DNA from: RGIG1995 sp045587445
GTDB lineage: Bacteria > Bacillota > Clostridia > Oscillospirales > CAG-272
Reading direction: 5' to 3'
Assembly (NCBI GenBank): GCA_045587445.1
Contig: JAZNCH010000010.1
Span: 1-17,646 of the forward strand
Length of the DNA: 17,646 nucleotides
Numbering within the stretch: the first letter of the stretch is position 1; each line of letters opens with the position of its first letter. Position numbers and translations under genes: made by a program. The notes beneath the pieces are model-generated. The model was given only the letters and a program-made list of their open reading frames with translations. It was not told the DNA's origin and did no database searches. Shown piece after piece: positions 1 to 7,490 of this stretch.

Positions 1-1
1 T

Positions 2-151
2 ATCGTAACTTTAATCGCTTTCGTAATCGTATCTTACATATCTTTTCTCTCAAAAAAATACAAGCAGCTACATCTTAATGTAACTGCTCGCATTTCTCAT
101 TTTAATTTTTTCTTTACCCCAACTATTGACATAGAACCAAAACAAAATTAA
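2..151 (+). CDS. Possible 3' end of a membrane protein gene (partial at left edge)
   Basis: Reading frame 2 is open from the left edge to a TAA at 149-151, about 49 codons. The translation starts with a hydrophobic stretch (IVTLIAFVIVSYISFL) followed by basic residues (SKKYK), as at the cytoplasmic end of a transmembrane helix. This would be the tail of a gene converging on the DUF4340 operon. The stretch is short and AT-rich, so an open frame of this length could be chance, and no family is recognisable. Confidence 0.3.
   Translation: MVTLIAFVIVSYISFLSKKYKQLHLNVTARISHFNFFFTPTIDIEPKQN
51..88 (-). terminator. Possible second, backup terminator for the exporter operon
   Basis: On the minus strand an 11-base stem with one mismatch (AGCAG.TACAT pairing with ATGTA.CTGCT, loop TAAG) spans 88-63. 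It is followed by TGTATTTTTTT. It lies about 60 bases beyond the main operon terminator and could catch read-through. If the frame-2 partial gene is real, the hairpin overlaps its coding sequence. Confidence 0.4.
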
Positions 152-184
152 GTGCCGCCCTTTATATTATAGGACAGCACTTAA
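138..184 (-). terminator. Rho-independent terminator of the exporter operon
   Basis: Four bases after the DUF4340 stop codon, the minus strand can form a 13-base stem: TTAAGTGCTGTCC (184-172) with GGGCGGCACTTAA (160-148), including two G-U pairs. The loop is 11 bases and the stem is followed by TTTTGTTTT. Position and form fit the end of the four-gene operon. Confidence 0.85.
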
Positions 185-187
185 AAA

Positions 188-1558
188 TTAGCTCTGTAAT
201 TCTTTTATAATATTATCTACCTTTTGTTTGGAAACAAGCAAATTATCTGCTTTATCAAAAGATGCAATATAGTTATTTTCATCAAGCTCGAACAATGTAA
301 GAACGAGTTCTGTGTCGCCAACGTCAACAGTTGCTTTAACGACCGTATTTCCCTTTTCCTTATCTGTTTTACCAACGTTAACAAGGCTGGTTATACCATT
401 GAAAACATTTGTAAGCTTGTCGCTGCTTTTGATGTCTTCAATATTGTAGAAATATACGTTGCTGCCTACTTCTACTTTAACAGAAACAGTATCTTCAGCA
501 GAAATGGGACAAACAAGCTTTGATTCAAAATCAGCAGTTAAATCTTCAAAAAAAGATTTTCCGCCTGAAAGCTTATAAAGCAGCTCAGAACCCTCAAGCA
601 TAGCGTAGTATGCTTCTTGTCCGTAATCGTCAACCCCTTTTCCGACTATAACGCTGAAATCATTTGATTTCGTAACGGTTACGCTTGTATTTGTTTCATC
701 TGTAGAAACTTCCTCGTCAAAAGTAACCTTCAAAACAAGCTTTGCTTCTTCATTAAGTCCGCATGCCAAAAGTTTTTCAGCATCAGGCTTAAAGGCAATA
801 ACCTCTCCCAATGAAAGTGCTTCTACAGAAACCAAAAACTCCCCTGCTACAACACCGTCTGCAGCAACCTTTATCCCGTCTTCACCTACGTAGAAATAGT
901 TATAGGGTTTAGCATAAAAGTCAGCCCCAGAGCTGTTTGTAGTAAGTGCAAAAGTTTTACCGTCTACAGTGTATTCAACGGAAGTAATCTTTTCAGCTTC
1001 AAATTTCGGAAGAGAATCTGCTTCTGCCATTTCAAGAATATAGTACATGAAAGGCTCTACGACAGATTTTTTGGTCATATATATCTTGTCGGCAACGCTT
1101 GATTTAAAGTAATAACACTTCGCGGTAGAATTGTAATCACCTATGGTATATACGTACTTTCCACCGCTTGAAGTTTCATAATTAACAACAAAGTTAGGCT
1201 CGTCCATGCCAAAATCAGCCTCATTATTAAGATTTTCGGCAATGAGACGGTCAGCAACTATATTTGTAAGCGCATCAAGCATATATTCGGGATAACTTTG
1301 AGCAAGAGGAAAATCTTCATCCTCTGCCCACAACCATTTATCTCCCTTCTTTTTAAGAGAAATAGTCTCTCCGTCATATTCGTATTCAATAGAAGAAACG
1401 CTTGCTTCTTCTATTGAAAGAACGTTTATGGTTGTATCCTCGGGTGTTTCTGTATTTTCTTTTTCCTGTTCGGCAACGTAATTACTATAAAGAACATATC
1501 CGACGATAAGTCCTGCCAAAACTACTAAAAGAACAATAAGTTTTACTGCCTTTTTCAT
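188..1558 (-). CDS. DUF4340 domain protein, membrane-anchored
   Basis: A 456-residue protein with one N-terminal membrane helix (about residues 5-25), then a long soluble region expected outside the membrane. It resembles the DUF4340 family, often encoded next to GldG-like proteins in ABC exporter operons; the biochemical role of the family is not known to me. The soluble part has repeated segments of the type 'SVEYTVDGKTFAL' and 'SSIEYEYDGETISLKK', suggesting related beta-rich units. The start codon follows AAGGAG and shares one base with the stop of the GldG-like gene (TAATG), so translation is probably coupled. It is the last gene of the operon and is followed at once by a strong terminator. 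Assignment rests on overall character and context. Confidence 0.8.
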   Translation of the reverse strand: MKKAVKLIVLLVVLAGLIVGYVLYSNYVAEQEKENTETPEDTTINVLSIEEASVSSIEYEYDGETISLKKKGDKWLWAEDEDFPLAQSYPEYMLDALTNIVADRLIAENLNNEADFGMDEPNFVVNYETSSGGKYVYTIGDYNSTAKCYYFKSSVADKIYMTKKSVVEPFMYYILEMAEADSLPKFEAEKITSVEYTVDGKTFALTTNSSGADFYAKPYNYFYVGEDGIKVAADGVVAGEFLVSVEALSLGEVIAFKPDAEKLLACGLNEEAKLVLKVTFDEEVSTDETNTSVTVTKSNDFSVIVGKGVDDYGQEAYYAMLEGSELLYKLSGGKSFFEDLTADFESKLVCPISAEDTVSVKVEVGSNVYFYNIEDIKSSDKLTNVFNGITSLVNVGKTDKEKGNTVVKATVDVGDTELVLTLFELDENNYIASFDKADNLLVSKQKVDNIIKELQS

Positions 1559-3003
1559 TATTTACTCCTTCTGCGCATCCACACTACAAAACCAACGCCA
1601 ATAGCGGCTATGGGAAGTATAATAGTAAATACAACAGACAAAAGATTACCTTGAGCCTCGGAAATGGTAAGTGATTCTTGTTCAATAGTCTTTGCGGGAA
1701 TAGAAATAGCGTCATCCTTATCGCACAACCAACCGAACGTATTTACAAACAAACCCTTAAGAGTACCGTAAATATCCGAAGAAGCATCAGTAAGCATAGG
1801 CGAAGTAACCCAAACTATTTTAGCTTCGCTTCCGTCTTCGTTTTTATCTGTTATAGCAACTGCATAATCAAACGGACCGTCAATATCGCCCTCTTCCTTA
1901 GCTGTTGTACTACTGTTCAAATTAACCTTTGAATATGCCTTTTCAGACGTTGTGAGAAGGGGGGTAACCGTTACTGTATCACGAATATTATCACTCTTTT
2001 TTATACCCTGACAGTAACCCAAAAACATATAATAATTTGCAAGAGGAGCAACTATTTCATGTTCACCGTACTGAGCAAGAAGAACGAAGGGATTCTGAGG
2101 ATAATGGAGCTTGCTGTCTCCCTCGAACAATTCGCCTTCAACGGCAGACACACCGTAGTAGTCAAGAACCGTCTGCATATTCGTATGCTTTGCTTTCGCC
2201 GTATCTGCAAAGTATGAAATAAAGAACATTTTTCCGCCTTTTTTGAGGTAATCAAGAAGTCTTGTTGCCTCGTCTTCGGAAATATCCTTGTCGGGAAGAT
2301 TTACGAGTATAGCATCACAATCTTCGGGTACAGCCTCAAGTGTAGCAAGATTAAGTTCTTTAAGCTCAAAGCTTTCACTGCCGAGATAACCCTTGTAGGT
2401 GTCCGAAAGCTCATCTTCGCCGTGCCCCGTAAGTGTATAAACTATCGGCAAAACGTCTGTAGTTACGTAATTCATTGCAGATGTCATAAGATTTTCCATA
2501 TCAAATCCGGTAGCAGAGGGCAAGCTTTGATACTGCATATAATAGCTCTCAAGCTGTTCCATACTCACACCGGGATAATAGATTTCAATATTTTTAATAA
2601 TCTTATTTCTCTTTGCGCTTTCAACGATAATACTGCCCGCCTCGACAGTTGACTTATCCCCCGTAAGAAATGCGGGATTAAGTGCGGGGTCAACGTTTTT
2701 AATGGTAATTTTACTTGAAAGATCGCTATACTTATCAAGCATAGTTTGAATATTAGTGTCTTCGGAGCCGTGTTCGACAACATAATATACGGTAATTTCG
2801 TCTTTTATTCCTTTTACAAGCTTAATCGACTGTTCGCCGAGTGAGAACATATCACCCGATGACATATCAAGCTTTGTCCAAGTTGCAGGCAGTGTGTTTG
2901 CAAAAAGATTTATTACAATAACGATAGCCAACGCGATTACAGATATAAGAATGGAATAACCGCCTGTTTTAAGATATTTTGTGTTAAGCTTTAACTTTTT
3001 CAT
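1558..3003 (-). CDS. GldG-like ABC transporter auxiliary membrane protein
   Basis: A 481-residue protein with a membrane helix at each end (about 14-36 and 454-476) and a large central domain that should face outside. The C-terminus ends in a basic anchor (RRRSK). Segments such as 'VYYVVEHGSEDTNIQTMLDKY' in the first part and 'YTLTGHGEDELSD' in the middle are typical of the GldG / ABC-type auxiliary family (PF09822-like). GldG was named from Bacteroidota gliding motility, but Firmicutes homologues occur in non-gliding organisms, so the name says nothing firm about function. The gene follows the permease by 16 bases with a GGGGGT ribosome binding site, and its stop overlaps the DUF4340 start. 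It probably works with the ATPase and permease on an unknown extracytoplasmic substrate. Confidence 0.82.
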   Translation of the reverse strand: MKKLKLNTKYLKTGGYSILISVIALAIVIVINLFANTLPATWTKLDMSSGDMFSLGEQSIKLVKGIKDEITVYYVVEHGSEDTNIQTMLDKYSDLSSKITIKNVDPALNPAFLTGDKSTVEAGSIIVESAKRNKIIKNIEIYYPGVSMEQLESYYMQYQSLPSATGFDMENLMTSAMNYVTTDVLPIVYTLTGHGEDELSDTYKGYLGSESFELKELNLATLEAVPEDCDAILVNLPDKDISEDEATRLLDYLKKGGKMFFISYFADTAKAKHTNMQTVLDYYGVSAVEGELFEGDSKLHYPQNPFVLLAQYGEHEIVAPLANYYMFLGYCQGIKKSDNIRDTVTVTPLLTTSEKAYSKVNLNSSTTAKEEGDIDGPFDYAVAITDKNEDGSEAKIVWVTSPMLTDASSDIYGTLKGLFVNTFGWLCDKDDAISIPAKTIEQESLTISEAQGNLLSVVFTIILPIAAIGVGFVVWMRRRSK

Positions 3004-3019
3004 TTATAAATACCCCCAA

Positions 3020-3886
3020 TCAGCTCCAACGGCGTTTTTCGACTGCCTGTATAGAAAGGAATACAAACAGGAAGCTAACCGAAAGGAAATATAATATAGA
3101 AGTCAAATCGAATATACCGTTATAGAAGCTTGCGCATCTTTCGTATACAGAAATCCAACCTACAATTTTTGCGAACAAGCCTTCGAATGCAGTTACGTTT
3201 ATTTTATAAAAAACAGCGAGAACCACTTCAAAAACCGCCATTACGGCAAGTGCGGCAACGTAGTTTTTAACCATAATGTAAACCACAATACCAAGGATAA
3301 CGATAAGCACGGTAATAGCAATGAATGAAGACATCGAATCCGAAGGAATCATTCTTGATATTGAACTTGAAAAATAGATGATAAGCATGGTTACGAAAGA
3401 AATAATAGCTGAAACTATCTGATTCTCCGTCAAAGCCGAAATAAACATTCCAATAGCCAAAAGACAAGAACCCATAAGGAAGAATCCGAGTATAGAACCA
3501 AAGGTACGAGCAAAGTTAACGATTCCGAAAGATGCCAATACAAACGGATATACACTGATTATAAGCATGGGAACGAGGTAAACGGTAACCATTGCAAGAT
3601 ATTTTGCAACAACCGTAGATGTAACGGACAATGGTAATGAATAAAGCAATTGGTCTGTTTTTCTCTGTCTTTCTTCGGCGATAATACGCATGGTCAAAAG
3701 CGGAGATACGAGCATAACGACAATGGCAAGATTATCAAGAGAATAAGCAAGGTCCGCAACAAGATAGTTTGAGAAATGATAGAATGTTGCAAATATTCCC
3801 ATAAAGAGAAGAATTATCGCAACGTATAGATACCCAAAAAGATTGTTAAAATAAGCTTTAAGCTCTTTTTGATATACTGCGAACAT
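3020..3886 (-). CDS. ABC-2 type transporter permease (GldF-like)
   Basis: A 288-residue, very hydrophobic protein with about seven or eight membrane segments, for example near residues 18-38, 51-69, 95-119, 129-153, 158-174, 188-206, 209-229 and 262-280. The stretch between the second and third segments (EERQRKTDQLLYSLPLS) matches the cytoplasmic coupling region seen in ABC-2 permeases. It would form the channel for the ATPase encoded immediately upstream. Its ATG overlaps the ATPase stop by one base (TAATG), with AAAGGAGA as ribosome binding site inside the end of that gene. Single permeases of this class usually act as homodimers. Substrate not predictable. Confidence 0.87.
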   Translation of the reverse strand: MFAVYQKELKAYFNNLFGYLYVAIILLFMGIFATFYHFSNYLVADLAYSLDNLAIVVMLVSPLLTMRIIAEERQRKTDQLLYSLPLSVTSTVVAKYLAMVTVYLVPMLIISVYPFVLASFGIVNFARTFGSILGFFLMGSCLLAIGMFISALTENQIVSAIISFVTMLIIYFSSSISRMIPSDSMSSFIAITVLIVILGIVVYIMVKNYVAALAVMAVFEVVLAVFYKINVTAFEGLFAKIVGWISVYERCASFYNGIFDLTSILYFLSVSFLFVFLSIQAVEKRRWS

Positions 3887-4941
3887 TAATTATCATCTCC
3901 TTTCTTGTCATTTTTTTCAACGTCGGAAGTGAACAGTGGGATATATTCCTCTTCTTCGGTTTCTTCGTTACCTTCTTCGTCATCTTCCGAAAGTATGATT
4001 TCTTCAGCCTCCTTGGATTCTTCCTTTTCGGTAAGCTTAAGGAAGATATCTTCAAGACTCATACTGCTGTTTGACAGCTCCATTATAGAAGCCTTCACGG
4101 AAGAAAGTGCAAAGAACACCTCGGAACGAATATCCTCATCTGATGTAATCTTAATTTTTACTATTCCGTCATTTTCGGAAACAACAGTAATTTCACCTGC
4201 ACCCTTAACACCTTTAAGTGCTGAGAGGACAGTTTTCGTATTACCCTTAACGGAAATATCGAGAGTATTTCCGGAAATATGCTTACTAAGATTGTCGGGC
4301 GTATCACTTGCTACGAGCTTACCGTCTGCAATAATCATAACGTAGTCGCAAATCATACTTACCTCACTTAAAATATGTGAGCTGAGAAAAACGGTGTGTT
4401 TTTCTTTAAGCGATTTGATAAGCTCTCTAATTTCAATTATCTGCTTGGGGTCAAGACCAACCATAGGCTCGTCGAGAATAATAATTTCGGGATAACCGAT
4501 AAGAGCTTGAGCAAGACCTACTCTCTGTCTGTAACCCTTTGAAAGATTTTTGATAAGACGGTTAGATACGTCGGTTATACCCGTCATATCCATAATCTCT
4601 TCAATTTGCTGGGCAAGCTCAGATTTTTTAACACCTCTTGCCTTACCCACAAAACGAAGATATTCGAGAGGAGTCATATCCATATAGACGGGCGGAAGCT
4701 CAGGAAGATATCCTATACACTTTTTCGCTTCTTTGGGGTCATCATAAATATCATGACCATTAATAATAACCTTACCCTCCGTAGCGGCAAGACACCCCGT
4801 CATAATATTCATAGTAGTGGACTTACCCGCTCCGTTAGGACCGAGGAAACCGTAGATTTTTCCCGTATCAACCTTAAAACTGATACCTTTAACTGCAGTA
4901 TGGTTTCCGTATTTTTTTACAAGATTTTGCACTTCAATCAA
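3886..4941 (-). CDS. ABC transporter ATP-binding protein (GldA-like), TTG start
   Basis: ATP-binding subunit of the exporter, 351 residues from a TTG start. Visible motifs, in this numbering: Walker A GPNGAGKST (34-42), signature LSKGYRQRVGLAQ (from 133), Walker B IIILDEP (153-159) and the H-loop SSH ending at His189. The TTG at 4941 is preferred over an ATG at 4992. GGAGG lies nine bases before the TTG, the family homology starts with 'IEVQNLVKKYG', and the predicted promoter -10 (4984-4989) lies almost on top of the ATG. The C-terminus carries an odd acidic tail (about 304-351) rich in Glu and Asp, including EDDEEGNEETEEEE, beyond the usual end of the domain. It may be a disordered extension. 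First gene of the operon, divergent from htrA. Confidence 0.9.
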   Translation of the reverse strand: MIEVQNLVKKYGNHTAVKGISFKVDTGKIYGFLGPNGAGKSTTMNIMTGCLAATEGKVIINGHDIYDDPKEAKKCIGYLPELPPVYMDMTPLEYLRFVGKARGVKKSELAQQIEEIMDMTGITDVSNRLIKNLSKGYRQRVGLAQALIGYPEIIILDEPMVGLDPKQIIEIRELIKSLKEKHTVFLSSHILSEVSMICDYVMIIADGKLVASDTPDNLSKHISGNTLDISVKGNTKTVLSALKGVKGAGEITVVSENDGIVKIKITSDEDIRSEVFFALSSVKASIMELSNSSMSLEDIFLKLTEKEESKEAEEIILSEDDEEGNEETEEEEYIPLFTSDVEKNDKKGDDN

Positions 4942-4983
4942 GTTAATATACCTCCAAATATGAGAATATTTTTCAACAGATAT

Positions 4984-5012
4984 ATTGTACATAATTATTT
5001 ACTTATTTACAA
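4984..5012 (-). promoter_or_regulatory. Sigma-A promoter of the exporter operon
   Basis: Minus strand TTGTAA (5012-5007), 17-base spacer, TACAAT (4989-4984). Transcription would start near 4977, giving a leader of about 36 bases before the TTG start at 4941. This supports the downstream start. Confidence 0.65.
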
Positions 5013-5082
5013 TGGATTATTTGAAAAAATTATGTAAAAAATGAAATTTTTCTCAAGTTTTTCATTAATGTTTCGTTCAATC

Positions 5083-5114
5083 TTCACACAACCATCACAA
5101 TAGACGTTTATAAT
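5083..5114 (+). promoter_or_regulatory. Candidate promoter of htrA
   Basis: A consensus -10 (TATAAT) lies at 5109-5114. The best -35-like hexamer, TTCACA at 5083-5088, is 20 bases away, which is too long for a good sigma-A promoter and may mean an activator is needed. Start near 5121 would leave a leader of about 140 bases. The rest of the 320-base divergent region is A-rich, with one possible long-range stem (5139-5150 with 5191-5204). Confidence 0.4.
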
Positions 5115-5261
5115 AGACCACGTATAGAAATAATAATGATGTGAATTTCGATTTTCCATTAATTTTCAGAAACAAAACACAAAATCAATACGAAAACATC
5201 ACATTCAAAATCTATACTGAATTTACAAAAACAAAATATATTACAAAAAGGAGAAAATAAT

Positions 5262-6701
5262 ATGTCAGACGAAATCAGAAACAATGACTTCCAAAACGAA
5301 AACACAGACGAGACGACAAACCAAACACCGCCTCCGTCTATAGATTCTACACCTAAATTTGAAGAAAGAAACTATTATGAAAACAGAGAAACTCCTCAAT
5401 ACAATCAGGATAATAGGGGCTATTCGTATCCACCATATAACACAGGATATTATTCATCGGCAAACAGAGACGGTAATCAATCAGGTGGAATGTATTCATA
5501 TCCTTTAAACAACCAACCATATGGTAATCACTATCAGCCTGCCCCCGAAAAGAAAAATAAGAAAGAAAAGAAAAAAGGAAGTGCGGGAATAGTTATTTGC
5601 TGCATTCTTCTTTCCCTTCTCTGCGGTCTTGCAGGAGCATTCGGCGGAATGTATTTATATGATGAAATGATTGAAGAAGAACCAAGCCAAAACACAGGTG
5701 CAGGAAATACTCCATCGGGTTCGACAGTTCTTTTTGAAACAATAGACAGAAATCTCCCCGAAAGCACAACCAAGGCCGGAACCGTTGCAACGGTAGCATC
5801 AGTAGCTCTTCCCTCCGTCGTCGAAATAAGAACCGAGGCCGTTGTAAACAACAGCTTTTACGGCCAGTACGTAACGGAAGGTGCAGGAAGCGGAGTTGTT
5901 ATTTCAAAAGACGGATATATAGTAACGAACAACCACGTTATAAGCGGAGCATCAAACATTACCGTTCGTTTCACAAACGGCGATGAATATAAGGCAAAGC
6001 TTATCGGAACAGATGCACAGACAGATATAGCAGTTGTAAAAATAGAAGCAGAAAACCTCGTTCCCGCAGTGTTTGGCGACTCCTCCAAGCTTGTTATAGG
6101 TGAGCTTACTGTTGCAATAGGCAACCCCTTAGGCGAACTCGGCGGAACTGTTACGGATGGTATAATCAGTGCGCTTGACAGAGAAATTACCGTTGAAGGA
6201 GAAACCATGGTACTTCTCCAGACAAACGCGGCAGTAAGCCCCGGCAACTCAGGCGGCGGTCTATTTAACGCAAACGGTGAGCTTATCGGAATAGTAAACG
6301 CAAAATCTTCGGGTTCAAGCGTTGAAGGTCTCGGCTTTGCAATTCCCGCAAATACTGCAAAAGTGATAATCAAGGATTTGATGGAAAAAGGACACGTTAC
6401 GGGCAGACCTTCCATAGGCATCAGCATCATTGAAGTAACTACAGATTATCAGAGATATATGTACGGTGTAAGCAGTTACGGTGTATATATTCAGAAGGCT
6501 CTCAACGAAGAATTCCAGTCGGGCGACAGAATTATTGCAATAGACGGTAACTCCGTAACCACGTCTTCGGATATTAAGTCGATAATAAACGGACACAAGG
6601 TAGGCGATAAGGTTACCGTAACCGTTGCAAGAAAGAACAAAATGATAGACGTTCAAGTTACGCTTATCGATTCGGCTGAAAATACACTTGCTAACGAATA
6701 A
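5262..6701 (+). CDS. htrA: HtrA/DegP-type membrane-anchored serine protease with PDZ domain
   Basis: A 479-residue S1C-family protease acting outside the membrane on misfolded or mislocalised proteins. Residues 1-105 are a low-complexity cytoplasmic stretch rich in Asn, Gln, Pro and Tyr, ending in a lysine block. A membrane helix follows at about 108-133. The protease domain has a clear catalytic triad: His225 (VTNNHVI), Asp255 (TDIAVVKIE) and Ser330 (PGNSGGG). A single PDZ domain occupies about 380-470 (GDRIIAIDGNSV). The ATG has AAGGAG eight bases upstream. The N-terminal tail is longer and more repetitive than in textbook HtrA, but such tails are common in Gram-positive members. The adjacent two-component genes may take part in the same envelope stress response; this is inference from position. 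Confidence 0.93.
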   Translation: MSDEIRNNDFQNENTDETTNQTPPPSIDSTPKFEERNYYENRETPQYNQDNRGYSYPPYNTGYYSSANRDGNQSGGMYSYPLNNQPYGNHYQPAPEKKNKKEKKKGSAGIVICCILLSLLCGLAGAFGGMYLYDEMIEEEPSQNTGAGNTPSGSTVLFETIDRNLPESTTKAGTVATVASVALPSVVEIRTEAVVNNSFYGQYVTEGAGSGVVISKDGYIVTNNHVISGASNITVRFTNGDEYKAKLIGTDAQTDIAVVKIEAENLVPAVFGDSSKLVIGELTVAIGNPLGELGGTVTDGIISALDREITVEGETMVLLQTNAAVSPGNSGGGLFNANGELIGIVNAKSSGSSVEGLGFAIPANTAKVIIKDLMEKGHVTGRPSIGISIIEVTTDYQRYMYGVSSYGVYIQKALNEEFQSGDRIIAIDGNSVTTSSDIKSIINGHKVGDKVTVTVARKNKMIDVQVTLIDSAENTLANE

Positions 6702-6720
6702 CTATATTTTTACTAATTAC

Positions 6721-6749
6721 TTGCAAAGAGAATAAATGTATTATATAAT
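6721..6749 (+). promoter_or_regulatory. Sigma-A promoter of the two-component genes
   Basis: TTGCAA (6721-6726), 17-base spacer, TATAAT (6744-6749). Start expected near 6756, with a leader of about 54 bases before the GTG at 6810. The -10 overlaps a perfect palindrome. Confidence 0.7.
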
Positions 6750-6782
6750 AATGCTGTGCGTTTATATTCGCACAGCATTATT
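6747..6782. promoter_or_regulatory. Perfect 14-base inverted repeat over the two-component promoter
   Basis: AATAATGCTGTGCG (6747-6760) and CGCACAGCATTATT (6769-6782) are exact inverse complements with an 8-base spacer. The left arm begins within the -10 box and covers the expected transcription start. It could be an operator, or a terminator for htrA, whose stop is 45 bases upstream, but no T-run follows on the plus strand. Confidence 0.6.
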
Positions 6783-6809
6783 GATAGATATACGCAGGAG
6801 GTGAAGACC

Positions 6810-7490
6810 GTGTACAAAATACTTATAGTTGACGACGAGGAGCATATCCGCTCTCTTATAAAAAAGTACGCATATTTTGAAGGCCACAGCGTTTACGAAG
6901 CTGAAAACGGACTCAGGGCTATTGATATGTGCCGAAACAACGTGTACGACATAATAATAATGGATATAATGATGCCCGAGCTTGACGGCTTTTCCGCGTG
7001 CAGAGAAATAAGAAAGTTTTCAAATACTCCTATACTTATTCTGTCAGCACGTGGAGAAGAATACGACAGAATTAACGGCTTCGAAGTAGGCGTCGACGAC
7101 TTTGTGATAAAACCCTTTTCACCCAAAGAGCTTATGCTCAGGATTAACGCTATTATGAAAAGAGCAAAACCAAACGTACAAACACAGCAAAACGAGGTTT
7201 TGTCAATAAACGGCTTTACCGCAGACCTTACTGCAAGACTCGTATACGTTGACGGTGAAAGACTAAATCTTTCACCCAAGGAATATGACCTGTTATTCTA
7301 TATGATAAGAAACAAAAACATTGCACTCAGCCGAGAAAAGCTTATCTGCGACGTATGGGGTTATGACTTCTACGGAGACGACAGAACGCTCGACACGCAT
7401 ATAAAGCTGCTCAGAAAAGAGCTTGGACAATATGCCGAGCTTATTGTAACGGTAAGAGGGGTGGGATATCGCTTTGAAACACCAAAATAA
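6810..7490 (+). CDS. OmpR/PhoB-family response regulator (GTG start)
   Basis: A 226-residue DNA-binding regulator from a GTG start. The receiver domain (1-120) shows the acidic pair Asp8/Asp9, phosphoacceptor Asp52 (IIIMDIMMPE), Ser79 in the switch position and Lys101 (VIKPFS). The C-terminal winged helix (about 130-226) has 'NLSPKEYDLLFYM', 'RTLDTHIKLLRKEL' and the terminal 'VRGVGYRFE'. The GTG at 6810 is preferred over an upstream ATG at 6756: AGGAGGTG precedes it at good spacing, the receiver domain begins right there, and 6756 coincides with the predicted transcription start. Its end overlaps the sensor kinase by 17 bases, so the two are translated together. The target genes are unknown; neighbouring htrA is a candidate. 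Confidence 0.93.
   Translation: MYKILIVDDEEHIRSLIKKYAYFEGHSVYEAENGLRAIDMCRNNVYDIIIMDIMMPELDGFSACREIRKFSNTPILILSARGEEYDRINGFEVGVDDFVIKPFSPKELMLRINAIMKRAKPNVQTQQNEVLSINGFTADLTARLVYVDGERLNLSPKEYDLLFYMIRNKNIALSREKLICDVWGYDFYGDDRTLDTHIKLLRKELGQYAELIVTVRGVGYRFETPK

Noticed and set aside
3905..4345. Long serine-rich open frame on the plus strand
   Set aside because: It lies opposite the acidic, Glu/Ser-coding part of the ABC ATPase gene and has no ribosome binding site or family likeness. The minus-strand gene has clear motifs.
4942..4992. Upstream ATG start of the ABC ATPase
   Set aside because: The extra 17 residues do not align with the family start. The predicted -10 box overlaps this region, and GGAGG sits directly before the TTG at 4941.
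5858..6430. 190-codon open frame on the minus strand
   Set aside because: It is antisense to the protease domain of htrA, whose catalytic residues are all in the plus-strand frame. The antisense product looks like reverse-complement noise rich in Pro and Ser.
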